64,000 nt of DNA from Rhodobacter sp. (GTDB lineage Bacteria; Pseudomonadota; Alphaproteobacteria; Rhodobacterales; Rhodobacteraceae): the NCBI GenBank assembly GCA_027489175.1, contig JAIYAE010000020.1, forward strand, positions 1-64,000. The letters are read 5' to 3'. The translations under genes were made by a program, and so were the position numbers. Below the pieces are notes generated by a model. That model had not been told where the DNA came from, searched no databases, and worked only from the letters and a program-made list of their open reading frames with translations. This document shows, piece by piece, positions 1 to 8,721 of the stretch (position 1 is the first letter of the stretch; each line of letters begins with the position of its first letter).

Positions 1-21
1 CGCGAAATGGGAGGGTCGACC

Positions 22-147
22 ATGAAAGTCGCCAACTCGCTCCGCTCGCTGAAGACGCGTCACCGCGATTGCCAGGTCGTGCGCCGTAAAGGCCGCGTCT
101 ATGTGATCAACAAGACGCAGAAGCGCTACAAAGCCCGCCAGGGCTGA
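22..147 (+). CDS. rpmJ: 50S ribosomal protein L36 (short, basic type)
   Basis: A 41-residue, very basic protein starting [20 protein letters not shown] and ending YKARQG. The pattern of R/K-rich blocks, the RRKGRVYVI segment and the length fit bacterial ribosomal protein L36 of the Cys-poor (zinc-free, YkgO-like) class, because only one Cys remains where zinc-binding L36 has three Cys and one His. L36 binds 23S rRNA in the large ribosomal subunit. GGGAGG lies just upstream of the ATG, and a strong GC hairpin follows the stop, so the gene looks monocistronic or last in its operon. Confidence 0.93.
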   Translation: MKVANSLRSLKTRHRDCQVVRRKGRVYVINKTQKRYKARQG

Positions 148-175
148 GACTGCGTTCAGCAAGAGCTGGTCAACA

Positions 176-207
176 GGCCGCCCAGGGGAAACCCGGGCGG
201 CCTTTGT
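176..207 (+). terminator. Rho-independent terminator after rpmJ
   Basis: Perfect 8-bp stem GGCCGCCC (176-183) with GGGCGGCC (195-202), an 11-nt loop, then TTTGT. It lies 28 nt after the rpmJ stop codon. Confidence 0.8.
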
Positions 208-362
208 CATTGCCCGCGGTCATCAAATTGAGCCGCGTGCCGCGGCAGTCCTTTCAGGTCGCCGGCGCGGGCAAGGCCCGCTTGGCTCCGCGGTTTGCTG
301 CAGGGGCGTAGGGAAAAGCGATCAGCGGTTTATCCTGCCCTGCGTTTGGAAGCCTCCGGCGG

Positions 363-440
363 GAGTATTTCTGAAAAGAGCAAATGCGCTTGCTCTTTTT
401 CCAAATACTCGCAGGGGGTCTCGGGGGCAGCATGCCCCCG
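363..440. repeat. Composite palindromic intergenic repeat
   Basis: The 347-bp gap between the rpmJ terminator and the next gene holds no convincing ORF but a nested palindrome. GAGTATTT (363-370) pairs with AAATACTC (403-410). Inside it GAAAAGAGCAA (373-383) pairs with TTGCTC-TTTTTC (390-401) with one bulged T. Just downstream CGGGGGCA (422-429) pairs with TGCCCCCG (433-440). The stretch from AAATACTC onward resembles the element at 44531-44567 (AAAT, a short CA-containing spacer, GGGGGTC, then a G5/C5 hairpin). I read it as a dispersed REP-like element that could also act as a bidirectional terminator. Confidence 0.6.
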
Positions 441-554
441 TCTTCCGAGCCGGTTGCGTGGCCCTTGGGCCGCGCAGAGGCGAGACAAAGGGCTTGCGGC
501 GCATGCCGCGCAATTTGATAGTCGCGCCGCCAGCAGCGCCACAGGTCCCAAGCC

Positions 555-1175
555 ATGCACCCCAACCCCGCCTTCCGTCAGACACCGCAAGACCGCAACC
601 TTGCCTTCGCCCGGTCGCGCGGCTTTGGTGTGCTGACGGTCAACGGCCCCGATGGCCCGCTTGCCGCGCATGTGCCGTTTCTTTTGTCGGACGATGCCAG
701 CTTTGCCGAGCTGCACCTCGCCCGATCCAACGCGGTGGTCAGGGCCGGGCTGCCCGCGCCTGCGCTTTTGGCGGTCAGCGGGCCCGATGCCTATATCTCG
801 CCCGACTGGTATGGCCCGCATACCGAGGTGCCGGATCAGGTTCCGACCTGGAACTACGTTGCCGTCCATCTGCGCGGGGTATTGGAGGCCTTGCCGGAAG
901 ACGCCCTGCGCCCGCATGTCGATGCGCTTTCTGCGGAACATGAGCGGCGAATCGACGGCAAAGCTCCTTGGACTTCGGCCAAGATGACCGAAGGCGCGAT
1001 GCCGCGCATGATGCGGATGATTCTGCCATTCCGGCTGCGGATCACCGGGGTTGAGGGGACGTGGAAGCTGAACCAGAACAAGCCTGCCGATGTGCGCGCC
1101 CGGGCTGCGGCGGCCCTTGCCAAGGGTGGGGCGGGCGCGCAGTCCATTGCCGCGCTGATCCGGGATCTGCCTTAA
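555..1175 (+). CDS. FMN-binding negative transcriptional regulator family protein (PaiB-like)
   Basis: 206 residues beginning MHPNPAFR. The early segment (RSRGFGVLTVNGPDGPLAAHVPFLL), the ISPDWYG motif with following VPTWNYVAVHLRG and the late KLNQNKPADVRARAAAAL segment are the hallmarks of the PaiB / FMN-binding family (split-barrel flavin fold), and length matches the usual 200-215 residues. Bacillus PaiB acts as a repressor of protease and sporulation genes; most alphaproteobacterial members are uncharacterised, so a soluble flavoprotein is all I would claim. No PaiA-type acetyltransferase is adjacent. Confidence 0.85.
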   Translation: MHPNPAFRQTPQDRNLAFARSRGFGVLTVNGPDGPLAAHVPFLLSDDASFAELHLARSNAVVRAGLPAPALLAVSGPDAYISPDWYGPHTEVPDQVPTWNYVAVHLRGVLEALPEDALRPHVDALSAEHERRIDGKAPWTSAKMTEGAMPRMMRMILPFRLRITGVEGTWKLNQNKPADVRARAAAALAKGGAGAQSIAALIRDLP

Positions 1176-1265
1176 GGCTGATCCGGTCCGCCGACCGGGC
1201 CGGTTTCCGTTTACAGGGGGCGGGGCTGGCCTTACTCTGGTCCTTCCTGTCTTGTGGAGGGTTCG

Positions 1266-1574
1266 ATGCCATTGCCCCTTGCCCCGCTTTTGCCGCTTGC
1301 CCTGCGCCTTGGGGCAGTTGCCACCACGACCTATGCGGTGACGCGCTGGGTGCGGGCGCGCACCCATGAGGGGCGCACCGACCAGCGGGCCGAGGATGCG
1401 CTGGATGACCTGGGCGAGGGTCTGGCGGCCCACAAGCCACTTGATCGCGCGGTCGAGGGTGTCAGCCAGACCAACACCAGCGGTCGGGTGGTCCGGGTGA
1501 TCACCTTTGGCGGCCGCCGGTTTGAGGTGGACGCAGCCTTCATTGCGCGTTTCCGTGTCCGGAAGGGCGATTGA
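1266..1574 (+). CDS. Hypothetical protein with N-terminal membrane segment
   Basis: 102 residues. The ATG at 1266 is chosen over an upstream GTG (1254) because GGAGG lies at 1256-1260. Residues 1-25 (MPLPLAPLLPLALRLGAVATTTYA) form one hydrophobic segment, followed by a charged domain with a TFGGRRFEVDAAFIARFRVRK end. No family recognised. Its stop overlaps the start of the downstream glutathione transferase gene (TGATG), so the two are translationally coupled. Confidence 0.7.
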   Translation: MPLPLAPLLPLALRLGAVATTTYAVTRWVRARTHEGRTDQRAEDALDDLGEGLAAHKPLDRAVEGVSQTNTSGRVVRVITFGGRRFEVDAAFIARFRVRKGD

Positions 1575-2179
1575 TGCGGCTGTATCACGCCCCCGCTTCA
1601 CCTTTCGTGCGCAAGGTCATGATCCTTCTGCATGAGGCAGGCGCGGTGGACAGGGTGACCCTTGTTCCCGCTTCCGGGACGCCGCTGGACCCCGGGACCA
1701 TGCCTGTCGACCGCAACCCTTTGGGCAAGATCCCGGCGCTGGAGCGGGACGATGGCCCGACGCTCTATGACAGCCGCGTCATCTGCCGCTACTTGGATGA
1801 AACGCTGCAGGCGGGGCTTTACCCCGCCTCACCGCATCTGTGGGAAACGCTGGTGCTTGAGGCAACGGCGGATGGCATCGCCGATGCGGCGGTTTTGATG
1901 CGGTATGAGGTCTTTGTCCGCCCTGGGGCCAGCCGCTCACCCGAGTGGGTTGAGGGGCAATGGGCCAAAATCGACCGCGCCCTTACGGCGATCGAGGGGC
2001 GCTGGACCGGCCATCTGGCCGGACCGGTCGACATGGGACAGATCGCCCTGGGCGCGGCCTTGGGCTACCTCGACTTCCGGCATGCCACCCGCGACTGGCG
2101 TGGCACGCGGCCAAAGCTGGCTGCCTGGTGGGCGGCATTCTTGCAGCGTCCGTCGATGCAGGCGACGCAGCCAGCCTGA
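1574..2179 (+). CDS. Glutathione S-transferase family protein
   Basis: 201 residues. The N-terminal thioredoxin-like domain (LYHAPASPFVRKVMILLHEAG) contains the usual SPFxRKV glutathione-site segment, followed by NPLGKIPAL with its cis-proline and DSRVICRYLDE (residues about 50-75), which binds the glutathione gamma-glutamyl group. The rest is the all-alpha C-terminal domain. Length is typical. Substrate unknown. It starts inside the stop codon of the preceding small gene. Confidence 0.9.
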   Translation: MRLYHAPASPFVRKVMILLHEAGAVDRVTLVPASGTPLDPGTMPVDRNPLGKIPALERDDGPTLYDSRVICRYLDETLQAGLYPASPHLWETLVLEATADGIADAAVLMRYEVFVRPGASRSPEWVEGQWAKIDRALTAIEGRWTGHLAGPVDMGQIALGAALGYLDFRHATRDWRGTRPKLAAWWAAFLQRPSMQATQPA

Positions 2180-2203
2180 TCTGGGTTGGTTTCCTCTGAC
2201 AAG

Positions 2204-2215
2204 GATAGCGCTATC
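2204..2215. promoter_or_regulatory. 12-bp perfect palindrome in petA upstream region
   Basis: GATAGCGCTATC is a perfect palindrome in the 182-bp gap between the GST gene and petA. Position suggests an operator or promoter-proximal element for petABC, but I cannot assign a regulator and such a short palindrome may be chance. Confidence 0.25.
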
Positions 2216-2361
2216 GGTTGGTTTCAACGGCCTGCGCGCCTTTGTCCGCTGGACGAGGCCGCAATGCCCCGCTAGATAGCGCGGCGACGGGGCCTGTTTT
2301 CATTGGGCCACATCAGGAATTGGGGGCCTGCACTCGCCGGCCCGATAGGGGAGAATATCTC

Positions 2362-2934
2362 GTGTCGCACGCAGACGAACATGCAGGCTCCGGCGAAGGT
2401 ACTCGGCGGGACTTCCTGTACTACGCAACGGCAGGGGCAGGGGTGGTGGCAACGGGTGCCGCTGTCTGGCCGCTGGTCAACCAGATGAACCCTTCGGCGG
2501 ATGTGCAGGCGCTGGCCTCGATCCGCGTCGATGTATCTGCGGTTGAAGTCGGCACCCAGCTGACCGTGAAATATCTGGGCAAGCCGGTGTTCATCCGCCG
2601 CCGCACCCCCGAAGAGATTGAAGCCGCCCGCGCCACCGCGCTGGAAGAGCTGGTCGATCCCCTGTCGGAAAACGCGAACAAGCCTGACACCGATGCCTCG
2701 GATGCCAACCGCACCCTGGACGAAGCGGGCGAATGGCTGGTGATGATCGGCGTCTGCACCCACCTTGGCTGCGTGCCGATCGGTGACGGCGCCGGCGATT
2801 TTGGCGGCTGGTTCTGCCCCTGCCATGGCTCGCACTACGACAGTGCCGGCCGGATCCGCCGCGGCCCCGCCCCGCGCAACCTGCCGATCCCGGTTGCGAT
2901 GTTTGAAGACGAAACCACCATCAAGCTTGGGTAA
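2362..2934 (+). CDS. petA: Ubiquinol-cytochrome c reductase iron-sulfur (Rieske) subunit
   Basis: 190 residues from a GTG start preceded by GGGGAG (2348-2353); longer in-frame starts lack a ribosome site and would bury the signal. [14 protein letters not shown] (residues 14-27) is a Tat-type signal anchor that stays as the membrane helix. The Rieske cluster motifs CTHLGC (132-137) and CPCHGS (152-157) supply two Cys and two His for the 2Fe-2S cluster; C137 and C154 form the conserved disulfide. The protein moves electrons from ubiquinol at the Qo site to cytochrome c1 in the bc1 complex. First gene of petABC, 11 bp before petB. Confidence 0.98.
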   Translation: MSHADEHAGSGEGTRRDFLYYATAGAGVVATGAAVWPLVNQMNPSADVQALASIRVDVSAVEVGTQLTVKYLGKPVFIRRRTPEEIEAARATALEELVDPLSENANKPDTDASDANRTLDEAGEWLVMIGVCTHLGCVPIGDGAGDFGGWFCPCHGSHYDSAGRIRRGPAPRNLPIPVAMFEDETTIKLG

Positions 2935-2945
2935 GGAGAACCAGC

Positions 2946-4286
2946 ATGGCCGGAATTCCGCACGACCATTACGAACCCAAGACCGGTGGTGAAAAGTGGC
3001 TGCACAAGCGGCTGCCGATCGTCGGGCTTGCCTATGACGTCCTGACGTTCCCGACCCCCCGCAACCTGAACTGGATGTGGATCTGGGGCATCGTCCTGAC
3101 CTTCTGTCTGGGCCTGCAGATCATCACCGGCATTGTTCTGGTGATGCACTATACCCCGCATGTCGATTACGCCTTTGCGTCGGTCGAACACATCATGCGC
3201 AACGTGAACGGCGGTTACTTCATCCGCTATCTGCACCAGAACGGTGCCTCGCTGTTCTTCTTTGCCGTCTACCTGCACATCTTCCGCGGCCTCTACTACG
3301 GGTCCTACAAGGCCCCGCGTGAGGTGACGTGGATCATCGGCATGCTGATTTACCTGGCCATGATGGCGACGGCGTTCATGGGCTATGTTCTGCCCTGGGG
3401 CCAGATGTCGTTCTGGGGCGCCACCGTGATCACCGGCCTTTTCGGCGCGATCCCGGGGATTGGCGAGCCGATCCAGACCTGGCTTCTGGGCGGCCCGGCC
3501 GTCGACAATGCCACGCTGAACCGCTTCTTCTCGCTTCACTACCTGCTGCCTTTCGTGATCGCAGCGCTGGTTGCGGTGCATATCTGGGCCTTCCACACCA
3601 CCGGCAACAACAACCCCACGGGTGTTGAAGTGCGCCGTGGGTCGAAGGAAGAGGCCGAGCGTGACACCCTGCCCTTCTGGCCCTACTTCGTGATCAAGGA
3701 CCTCTTCGCGCTGGCCGTGATCCTGGCGATCTTCTTCGCCGTCGTCGGCTTCATGCCGAACTTCCTGGGCCACCCTGACAACTACATTCAGGCCAACGCG
3801 CTTTCGACGCCCGCGCACATCGTGCCGGAATGGTACTTCCTGCCGTTCTACGCGATCCTGCGCGCCTTTACTGCCGATGTCTGGGTGGTGATCGCGGCGG
3901 AGTGGCTGTCCTTCGGCATCATCGACGCCAAGTTCTTCGGCGTGCTGGCGATGTTCGGCGCGATTGCCGTGATGGCGCTGGCACCGTGGCTGGACACGTC
4001 CTCGGTGCGCTCGGGCCGCTATCGCCCGATGTTCAAGTGGTGGTTCGCCCTGTTGTGCGTTGACTTCGTCGTCCTCGCCTGGGTTGGTGCGATGCCTGCG
4101 GAAGAGCCCTATGCCACGATCAGCCTGATCGCCTCGGCCTACTGGTTCGCCTACTTCCTGGTCATCCTGCCGCTGCTTGGCGTGATCGAAAAGCCGCTGG
4201 CCCAGCCCGCGACGATCGAGGAAGACTTCAACGCCCACTACGGCTCCAAGCCTGCGCAGGGCTATGCAGCCCAGCCGGCTGAGTGA
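2946..4286 (+). CDS. petB: Cytochrome b subunit of the bc1 complex
   Basis: 446 residues with about eight hydrophobic helices. Paired helix histidines for the two b hemes lie in [12 protein letters not shown]...YLHIFRG and SLHYLLPF...[21 protein letters not shown] contains the PEWY signature of the ubiquinol-oxidising Qo site. Length matches Rhodobacter/Paracoccus cytochrome b, which has a C-terminal tail longer than the mitochondrial protein. AAGGAG lies 12 nt before the ATG. It sits between petA and petC and passes electrons from Qo through hemes bL and bH to the Qi site. Confidence 0.98.
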   Translation: MAGIPHDHYEPKTGGEKWLHKRLPIVGLAYDVLTFPTPRNLNWMWIWGIVLTFCLGLQIITGIVLVMHYTPHVDYAFASVEHIMRNVNGGYFIRYLHQNGASLFFFAVYLHIFRGLYYGSYKAPREVTWIIGMLIYLAMMATAFMGYVLPWGQMSFWGATVITGLFGAIPGIGEPIQTWLLGGPAVDNATLNRFFSLHYLLPFVIAALVAVHIWAFHTTGNNNPTGVEVRRGSKEEAERDTLPFWPYFVIKDLFALAVILAIFFAVVGFMPNFLGHPDNYIQANALSTPAHIVPEWYFLPFYAILRAFTADVWVVIAAEWLSFGIIDAKFFGVLAMFGAIAVMALAPWLDTSSVRSGRYRPMFKWWFALLCVDFVVLAWVGAMPAEEPYATISLIASAYWFAYFLVILPLLGVIEKPLAQPATIEEDFNAHYGSKPAQGYAAQPAE

Positions 4287-4300
4287 GAAGGAAACTGAAG

Positions 4301-5149
4301 ATGTTCAGAAAGATCACCCTCACCGCCGTGTCTGCCCTGGCACTGACGGTCGGGACCGCTTTCGCCGCCGGTGAAGGCCCCGCAATCCCGGACGTGGACT
4401 TCGCCCATGAAGGCCCGTTCGGCCGGTTCGACCAGTTCCAGCTGCAGCGTGGGCTTCAGGTCTACACCGAGGTCTGCTCGGCCTGCCACGGCATGAAGTT
4501 CGTCCCGATCCGCACCCTTGCGGACGAGGGCGGGCCAATGCTGCCGGAAGACCAGGTGCGCGCCTATGCAGCCCAGTTCACCGTGACCGACGCCGAAACC
4601 GGTGAAGACCGGGCCGGTCTGGAAACCGACCACTTCCCGATGTCGGCGATGGAAAACGCCCCGGACCTTAGCCTGATGGCCAAGGCGCGGGCCGGGTTCT
4701 CGGGCCCCTACGGCTCGGGCATGAACCAGCTTTTCAAGGGCATGGGCGGCGCGGAATACATCCACGCCATCCTGATGGGCTATGAAGAGCCGCCGGAATG
4801 CGCAGCGGACTTTGAATCGGACGGCTATTACAACAAGTACTTCGCCAAGGGGGCCATTCCCGACAGCTGCAAGGACGAGCATGGCCACTCCACGATTGAA
4901 GGCAGCTGGATTGCGATGCCGCAGCCGCTGTCGGACGATCAGGTGACCTACGCTGACGGCACCGCCGCAACGATGGACCAGATGTCGATGGACGTGTCGG
5001 CCTTCCTGATGTGGGCCGCCGAGCCGAAAATGATGGCGCGGAAGGAAGCCGGTTTTGTCAGCGTGATCTTCCTGATCCTGCTGTCGACGCTGCTCTACCT
5101 GACGAACAAGCGGCTTTGGGCTGGCGTCAAGGGTCGCAAGACCGCTTGA
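4301..5149 (+). CDS. petC: Cytochrome c1 of the bc1 complex
   Basis: 282-residue precursor. ATG at 4301 follows a purine-rich site, and a Sec signal peptide (residues 1-23, ending AFAA) precedes the mature start. CSACH at residues 59-63 is the covalent heme c site; the [11 protein letters not shown] region near residue 230 carries the probable axial Met. A single C-terminal helix ([15 protein letters not shown]) followed by Lys/Arg anchors it with the bulk in the periplasm. It accepts electrons from the Rieske protein and passes them to cytochrome c. Last gene of petABC; a strong terminator follows. Confidence 0.98.
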   Translation: MFRKITLTAVSALALTVGTAFAAGEGPAIPDVDFAHEGPFGRFDQFQLQRGLQVYTEVCSACHGMKFVPIRTLADEGGPMLPEDQVRAYAAQFTVTDAETGEDRAGLETDHFPMSAMENAPDLSLMAKARAGFSGPYGSGMNQLFKGMGGAEYIHAILMGYEEPPECAADFESDGYYNKYFAKGAIPDSCKDEHGHSTIEGSWIAMPQPLSDDQVTYADGTAATMDQMSMDVSAFLMWAAEPKMMARKEAGFVSVIFLILLSTLLYLTNKRLWAGVKGRKTA

Positions 5150-5173
5150 TCCCGCCTTAATGCAACGACCCGG

Positions 5174-5200
5174 AAAACCCCGCCCAACCGGCGGGGTTTT
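5174..5200. terminator. Bidirectional terminator between petC and thiQ
   Basis: Perfect 11-bp stem AAAACCCCGCC (5174-5184) with GGCGGGGTTTT (5190-5200), loop of 5 nt. The A-run on one side and T-run on the other let it serve both the rightward petABC and the leftward thiBPQ transcripts; the thiQ stop abuts it. Confidence 0.9.
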
Positions 5201-5914
5201 TCATTTGGGGCCAAGATAGGCGCGCAAGGCGGGGGGCGGGGCGTCGAAGAGCGCCAGCGTTTCCACCGGCGGATGGGCCACCGCATCGGCGACAAAGACA
5301 GTCTGACCGCCAAGCGCCAGTGCATCGGCGGGGTCATGCGTCACCATCAGGACCAGCGCGCCGGTTTCATCGGCGACCTCACGGACCAAGGCCAGCATCT
5401 CGGCCCGCAGCGCCGGGCCAAGGGCGGCAAAGGGTTCATCCAGCAGCAGGATCGGCCGTGCCCGCAGGAGCGCCCGTGCCAGCGCCGCGCGGCTGGCCTG
5501 CCCGCCTGACAGCTGGGCCGGGCGGCGGGGGCCAAGGCCTGCCAGCCCGGTCCGTTGCACCGCGGCGTCGATCCGGGCTTGGTCGGCCGGCGACAACCGC
5601 AGGTCAGGCCGCAGCCCAAGACCCAGGTTCTGCGCCACGGTCAGGTGTGGAAACAGGTTCTGGTCCTGAAAGAGAATCGTCACGGGCCGCTCCCCCGGCG
5701 GAACCCCAGCCAGATCCTGCCCTAGCCACAGAATCTTTCCGTTGGCGGGGGCCAGAAACCCCGCGATGGCCGCCAGCAACGTCGACTTCCCCGCCCCCGA
5801 TGGCCCGATCACCGCCACGCGCTGCCCGGCGTCAACGCTCCAGTCGGCGGTCAGGGTGAAATCGTCCTGGCGCAAGGCAAGGTGGTCAAGCTGCAGCACG
5901 GCGGCCTCCGGCAT
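5201..5914 (-). CDS. thiQ: Thiamine ABC transporter, ATP-binding protein
   Basis: 237 residues. Walker A GPSGAGKST (about residue 37), Q-loop LFQDQNLFPHLTV, signature LSGGQASR, Walker B PILLLDEPFAALGP and H-loop MVTHDPADAL give a complete ABC ATPase. FPHLTVAQNLGLGL and PADQARIDAAVQRTGL resemble ThiQ rather than general importers. It powers ThiP/ThiB uptake of thiamine or TPP. Its start overlaps the 3' end of thiP by 29 nt; the operon runs thiB-thiP-thiQ behind a TPP riboswitch. Confidence 0.93.
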   Translation of the reverse strand: MPEAAVLQLDHLALRQDDFTLTADWSVDAGQRVAVIGPSGAGKSTLLAAIAGFLAPANGKILWLGQDLAGVPPGERPVTILFQDQNLFPHLTVAQNLGLGLRPDLRLSPADQARIDAAVQRTGLAGLGPRRPAQLSGGQASRAALARALLRARPILLLDEPFAALGPALRAEMLALVREVADETGALVLMVTHDPADALALGGQTVFVADAVAHPPVETLALFDAPPPALRAYLGPK

Positions 5915-7502
5915 CGCAGGCCCAGAAAAGGGCGAAGGACAGGGTCACAAGGATCAGTGAGGCAGAAGCCGCAGCCTCCAGCCGGTAAGCTCCGGTCAGT
6001 TGCTGGATGACCAGCGGCAGGGTGGCCTGCTGGTCGCCGGCAAAGAGGGCGATGGCGCCAAGGTCCCCCATCGACAGCGCCGCCGCAATCCCGGCGCCAA
6101 AGCCCAAAGGCTGGGCCAGCCGCGGCAGAACCAGCCAGCGCGCCCGCGCCCAGCCTTGCAGGCCAAGACTGTCGGAGAGACGGCCATAGTCAGCCTGCAA
6201 GGCCCGGGCTTGCGGCAGCAGGATGCGGTAGAGGAACGGCAAGGTCAGCGCGGTGTTGACCAGAATGGTCACCGGCAGTGCTACGGTCATCGGCGGGGTG
6301 TAGGGCTGGACAATCAGGAACAGCCCCGTCCCCAGCACGAGGCCCGAAGTTGCCAGCGGCAAGGTCGCCGCCCCCTCGATCAGCGCTGACGGCCTGCGCG
6401 CCACGGCCAGCGCCAGCAGCAAGGCCGCAACGGTCGTGACGGCGGCCGAGGTCAGCGCCACCACCATCGACCGCAGCGCCGCCGGCAGGACAGAAGGCGG
6501 CAGGTCCGCCAGTCCCGGCACCCCGCGCAAGGCTACGGCCAAGAGGGGCAGGATCAGGAACAGCGTGGCTGCCGTTATTGCTGCGCCATCCACCAGCTTG
6601 CGCCACCCGCCTGGGGCAGTGAAGGCGACCTGCCGGTCCAGCCCTGCGCCAAAGCCTGCCGGACGCACCACCTTCCAGGCGGCCAGCGCGGCCAGCGCGC
6701 AGATCACGACCTGCACGCCCGCCAACCCCGCCGCACGGGCCAGGTCAAAGTCAAACCGCACCGCCTGGTAGATCGCGAGTTCGATGGTCGTGGCAGCAGG
6801 CCCGCCGCCAAGAGTCAGCACCACGGCAAAACTGGTCAGGCAGATCACCAGAATGACCAGCGCCACGCCCGGCAACACCTCGCGCAGCATGGGCCATTCC
6901 AGATGCCGCAGGGTTTCCGCCGGGCCAAAGCCCAGGGACTGCGCCAGCCGCACCCGTTCCGCCGGGATCGACAGCCAGCCTTGCAGGATCATCCGCACCG
7001 CCAGCGGCAGGTTCAGGAAAACATGCGCCACCAGCACGCCCCCCAGCCCGAAGATTGAGATGGTTGGCAGGCCAAGCGCCTCCAACACGCGGTTGAGAAG
7101 GCCCGACCGGCCAAAGACCGCCAGCAACCCAAGCACCGCCACTACGGCGGGCAACAGGAACGGAGCGCCCATCAGGGTGACGAGCACCCCCCGCCCGAAG
7201 AACCGCCGCCGCGCCAGCGCGCGGGCGACAGGGATGGCCAGAACAGTCGCGATCAGCGACGACAGGGCCGCCTGCGTCACCGTAAACCGCACTGCCGCCC
7301 AGTCGGCCGGTCCAAGCGACAACCCGGTTCCCCGCAACGCCACGGCGGCCAAAGGTGCAAGGACGAGCGCCAGCAGGATCACCGCAAGGCATGCGGCAAG
7401 GGCCCCCCCACCCCCAGCCCCGCCCCACAAGGGGGTGGGGAGGCGCCTGGCGCCAGGGGGAGTGGGGGTTGCCAAGGTCAGCGCGCCAGCGCCGCTTGCC
7501 AT
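5886..7502 (-). CDS. thiP: Thiamine ABC transporter, permease
   Basis: Up to 538 residues, about twelve membrane helices, made of two homologous BPD-type permease halves (the EAA-like loops follow LGFGPAETLRHLEWP and SLGLQGWARARWLVLP). This duplicated architecture is typical of ThiP. It forms the channel for ThiB-delivered thiamine. Odd feature: roughly residues 10-33 (TPTPPGARRLPTPLWGGAGG) are low complexity and come from a GC-rich palindromic repeat (7402-7472), so the working start may be a later GTG at 7382, just before helix 1. The upstream start overlaps thiB by 25 nt. Confidence 0.9.
   Translation of the reverse strand: MASGAGALTLATPTPPGARRLPTPLWGGAGGGGALAACLAVILLALVLAPLAAVALRGTGLSLGPADWAAVRFTVTQAALSSLIATVLAIPVARALARRRFFGRGVLVTLMGAPFLLPAVVAVLGLLAVFGRSGLLNRVLEALGLPTISIFGLGGVLVAHVFLNLPLAVRMILQGWLSIPAERVRLAQSLGFGPAETLRHLEWPMLREVLPGVALVILVICLTSFAVVLTLGGGPAATTIELAIYQAVRFDFDLARAAGLAGVQVVICALAALAAWKVVRPAGFGAGLDRQVAFTAPGGWRKLVDGAAITAATLFLILPLLAVALRGVPGLADLPPSVLPAALRSMVVALTSAAVTTVAALLLALAVARRPSALIEGAATLPLATSGLVLGTGLFLIVQPYTPPMTVALPVTILVNTALTLPFLYRILLPQARALQADYGRLSDSLGLQGWARARWLVLPRLAQPLGFGAGIAAALSMGDLGAIALFAGDQQATLPLVIQQLTGAYRLEAAASASLILVTLSFALFWACDAGGRRAAA
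7402..7472. repeat. GC-rich palindromic repeat at the thiB/thiP junction
   Basis: A run of C-rich blocks (CCCCCACCCCCAGCCCCG) followed by matching G-rich blocks (GGGGGTGGGGAGG) and the doubled palindrome GGCGCCTGGCGCC. It lies at the 5' end of thiP, where it would encode a Pro/Gly-rich N-terminal extension that precedes the first membrane helix. It looks like a dispersed intergenic element that has landed at, or been absorbed into, the gene start. Confidence 0.5.
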
Positions 7503-8461
7503 TCGGCAAGGGCCGCGTCGCGGGCGGCTTGTGCTTCCTCAGGCGACAGAAGCAGCGACTTTGCCGGGCGGAAGGCATCGAAGCCTTCGGGCAGGCCCGC
7601 CTCGGGCATCGCCGCAGGATACATCCAGTTGGTCTGGGGGATCACCGATTGGAACCCATCGCTCAACATGAAGGCCAGGAACTGGTCGGCCAGCGCGGGC
7701 TGGTCGGTGGCTGCCAGCTTGCCTGCGACTTCGACCTGCAGGTAATGGCCTTCGTCGAACAGGGCGGCGGCCTTCGTGTCATCGCTTTCCGCGATCAGGT
7801 GATAGGCGGGTGAGGTGGTGTAGGACAGAACCATATCGGCCTCACCTTCCAGGAACAGGCCATAAGCCTCGGACCAGCCGGGGGTTACGGTGACGATATT
7901 GTCGGCCAGCGCTTCCCAGATTTCCCCGGCACGGTCGCCATGCGCGGCCTTTACCCACATCAGAAGGCCAAGGCCCGGGGTCGAAGAACGGGGGTCCTGG
8001 ATCACGATCTTCAGGTCCGATGCTGCAAGGGCGTCAAAAGAGGTGGGCGCCTCGGCTAGTTTGGTCTTGTCATGGACAAAGGCGAACCAGCCCCAGTCGA
8101 AGGGCAGGAACAAGGGGTCGGCAAAGTCCACCGGCAGGGTCGTTGTAGCCGTCACCCCATGCGGGGCGAAAAGGCCCGTGGCCCCCGCCGCCGCCGTCAG
8201 GCTGGTGTCGAGGCCAAGGACGACATCCGCATCGGACGCCGCCCCTTCAAGCTGGATGCGGGCGAGAAGCGCCGCGCCGTCGCCGGCCGGGACGAATTGA
8301 AGATCGCAGGCGCAGGTTGCCTCAAAGGCTTTCTCAATGGCGGGGCCGGGGCCCCATTCCGAGGTGAAGCTGTCATAGGTCAGCACAGTCAGGACAGGCG
8401 TTTCCGCCATCGCTGGAACAGCGATGATGACAAGGCCCGCAGCAAGGAGTGTGGTCTTCAT
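7478..8461 (-). CDS. thiB: Thiamine-binding periplasmic protein
   Basis: 327 residues from the ATG at 8461. Residues 1-18 (MKTTLLAAGLVIIAVPAMA) are a Sec signal peptide cleaved before ETPVLTVLTYDSF, the typical start of mature ThiB. GVTATTTLPVDFADPLFLPFDWGWFAFVHD and VTPGWSEAYGLFLEGEADMVLSYTTSPAYH are diagnostic of the ThiB/TbpA family. It captures thiamine, TMP and TPP in the periplasm for ThiPQ. First gene of the operon, 50 nt downstream of a TPP riboswitch. Confidence 0.95.
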   Translation of the reverse strand: MKTTLLAAGLVIIAVPAMAETPVLTVLTYDSFTSEWGPGPAIEKAFEATCACDLQFVPAGDGAALLARIQLEGAASDADVVLGLDTSLTAAAGATGLFAPHGVTATTTLPVDFADPLFLPFDWGWFAFVHDKTKLAEAPTSFDALAASDLKIVIQDPRSSTPGLGLLMWVKAAHGDRAGEIWEALADNIVTVTPGWSEAYGLFLEGEADMVLSYTTSPAYHLIAESDDTKAAALFDEGHYLQVEVAGKLAATDQPALADQFLAFMLSDGFQSVIPQTNWMYPAAMPEAGLPEGFDAFRPAKSLLLSPEEAQAARDAALAEWQAALAR

Positions 8462-8511
8462 ATGTCTCTCCATGATGCGACGGAATGGTCGGGGATGGAG
8501 AAACCCATGCA

Positions 8512-8595
8512 CCTTCCCTCCGCCGGTATGATCCGGTTCAGGTTCGACGGGTTCGCTTTCGCATCTCAGCCTGTCACCAGGCACCCCGAGGTATG
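8512..8595 (-). promoter_or_regulatory. TPP riboswitch (THI element)
   Basis: On the minus strand the stretch reads CTCGGGGTGCC near 8590, then GGCTGAGA, then ACCCGTCGAACCTGAACCGG, then ATACCGGCGGAGGGAAGG. These are the conserved blocks of the thi-box aptamer in the right order, including the CUGAGA pyrimidine-sensor turn and the GAACCUG(A)NCxGG core. It stands 50 nt upstream of thiB, so high TPP should shut off the importer, probably by sequestering the thiB ribosome site. Confidence 0.96.
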
Positions 8596-8668
8596 AGCAA
8601 GGATAGGGTTTTGGGGCGCGGGTGCAAGGGGGGTCGGCAATCTTGCAGAACCCCCCTGCAATGCAAAA

Positions 8669-8695
8669 CGCCGGGCAGGGTGTCCCCGCCCGGCG
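8669..8695 (-). terminator. Terminator after terC copy A
   Basis: Stem CGCCGGGC (8669-8676) with GCCCGGCG (8688-8695). Read on the minus strand it is followed by TTTTG, and it starts 27 nt after the stop of the TerC-family gene. Confidence 0.8.
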
Positions 8696-8721
8696 CTTGC
8701 CGCTTTGCCGTGTCTGACGTG

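Noticed and set aside
330..1601. Long minus-strand open frame (423 codons) opposite the PaiB-like and hypothetical genes
   Set aside because: It is antisense to well-supported genes, has Arg/Pro/Gly-rich composition typical of high-GC shadow frames and no family motif or ribosome site.
2835..4238. 467-codon minus-strand frame opposite petB
   Set aside because: Complement of cytochrome b; the His/Asp/Arg-rich product is an artefact of reading the hydrophobic codons backwards.
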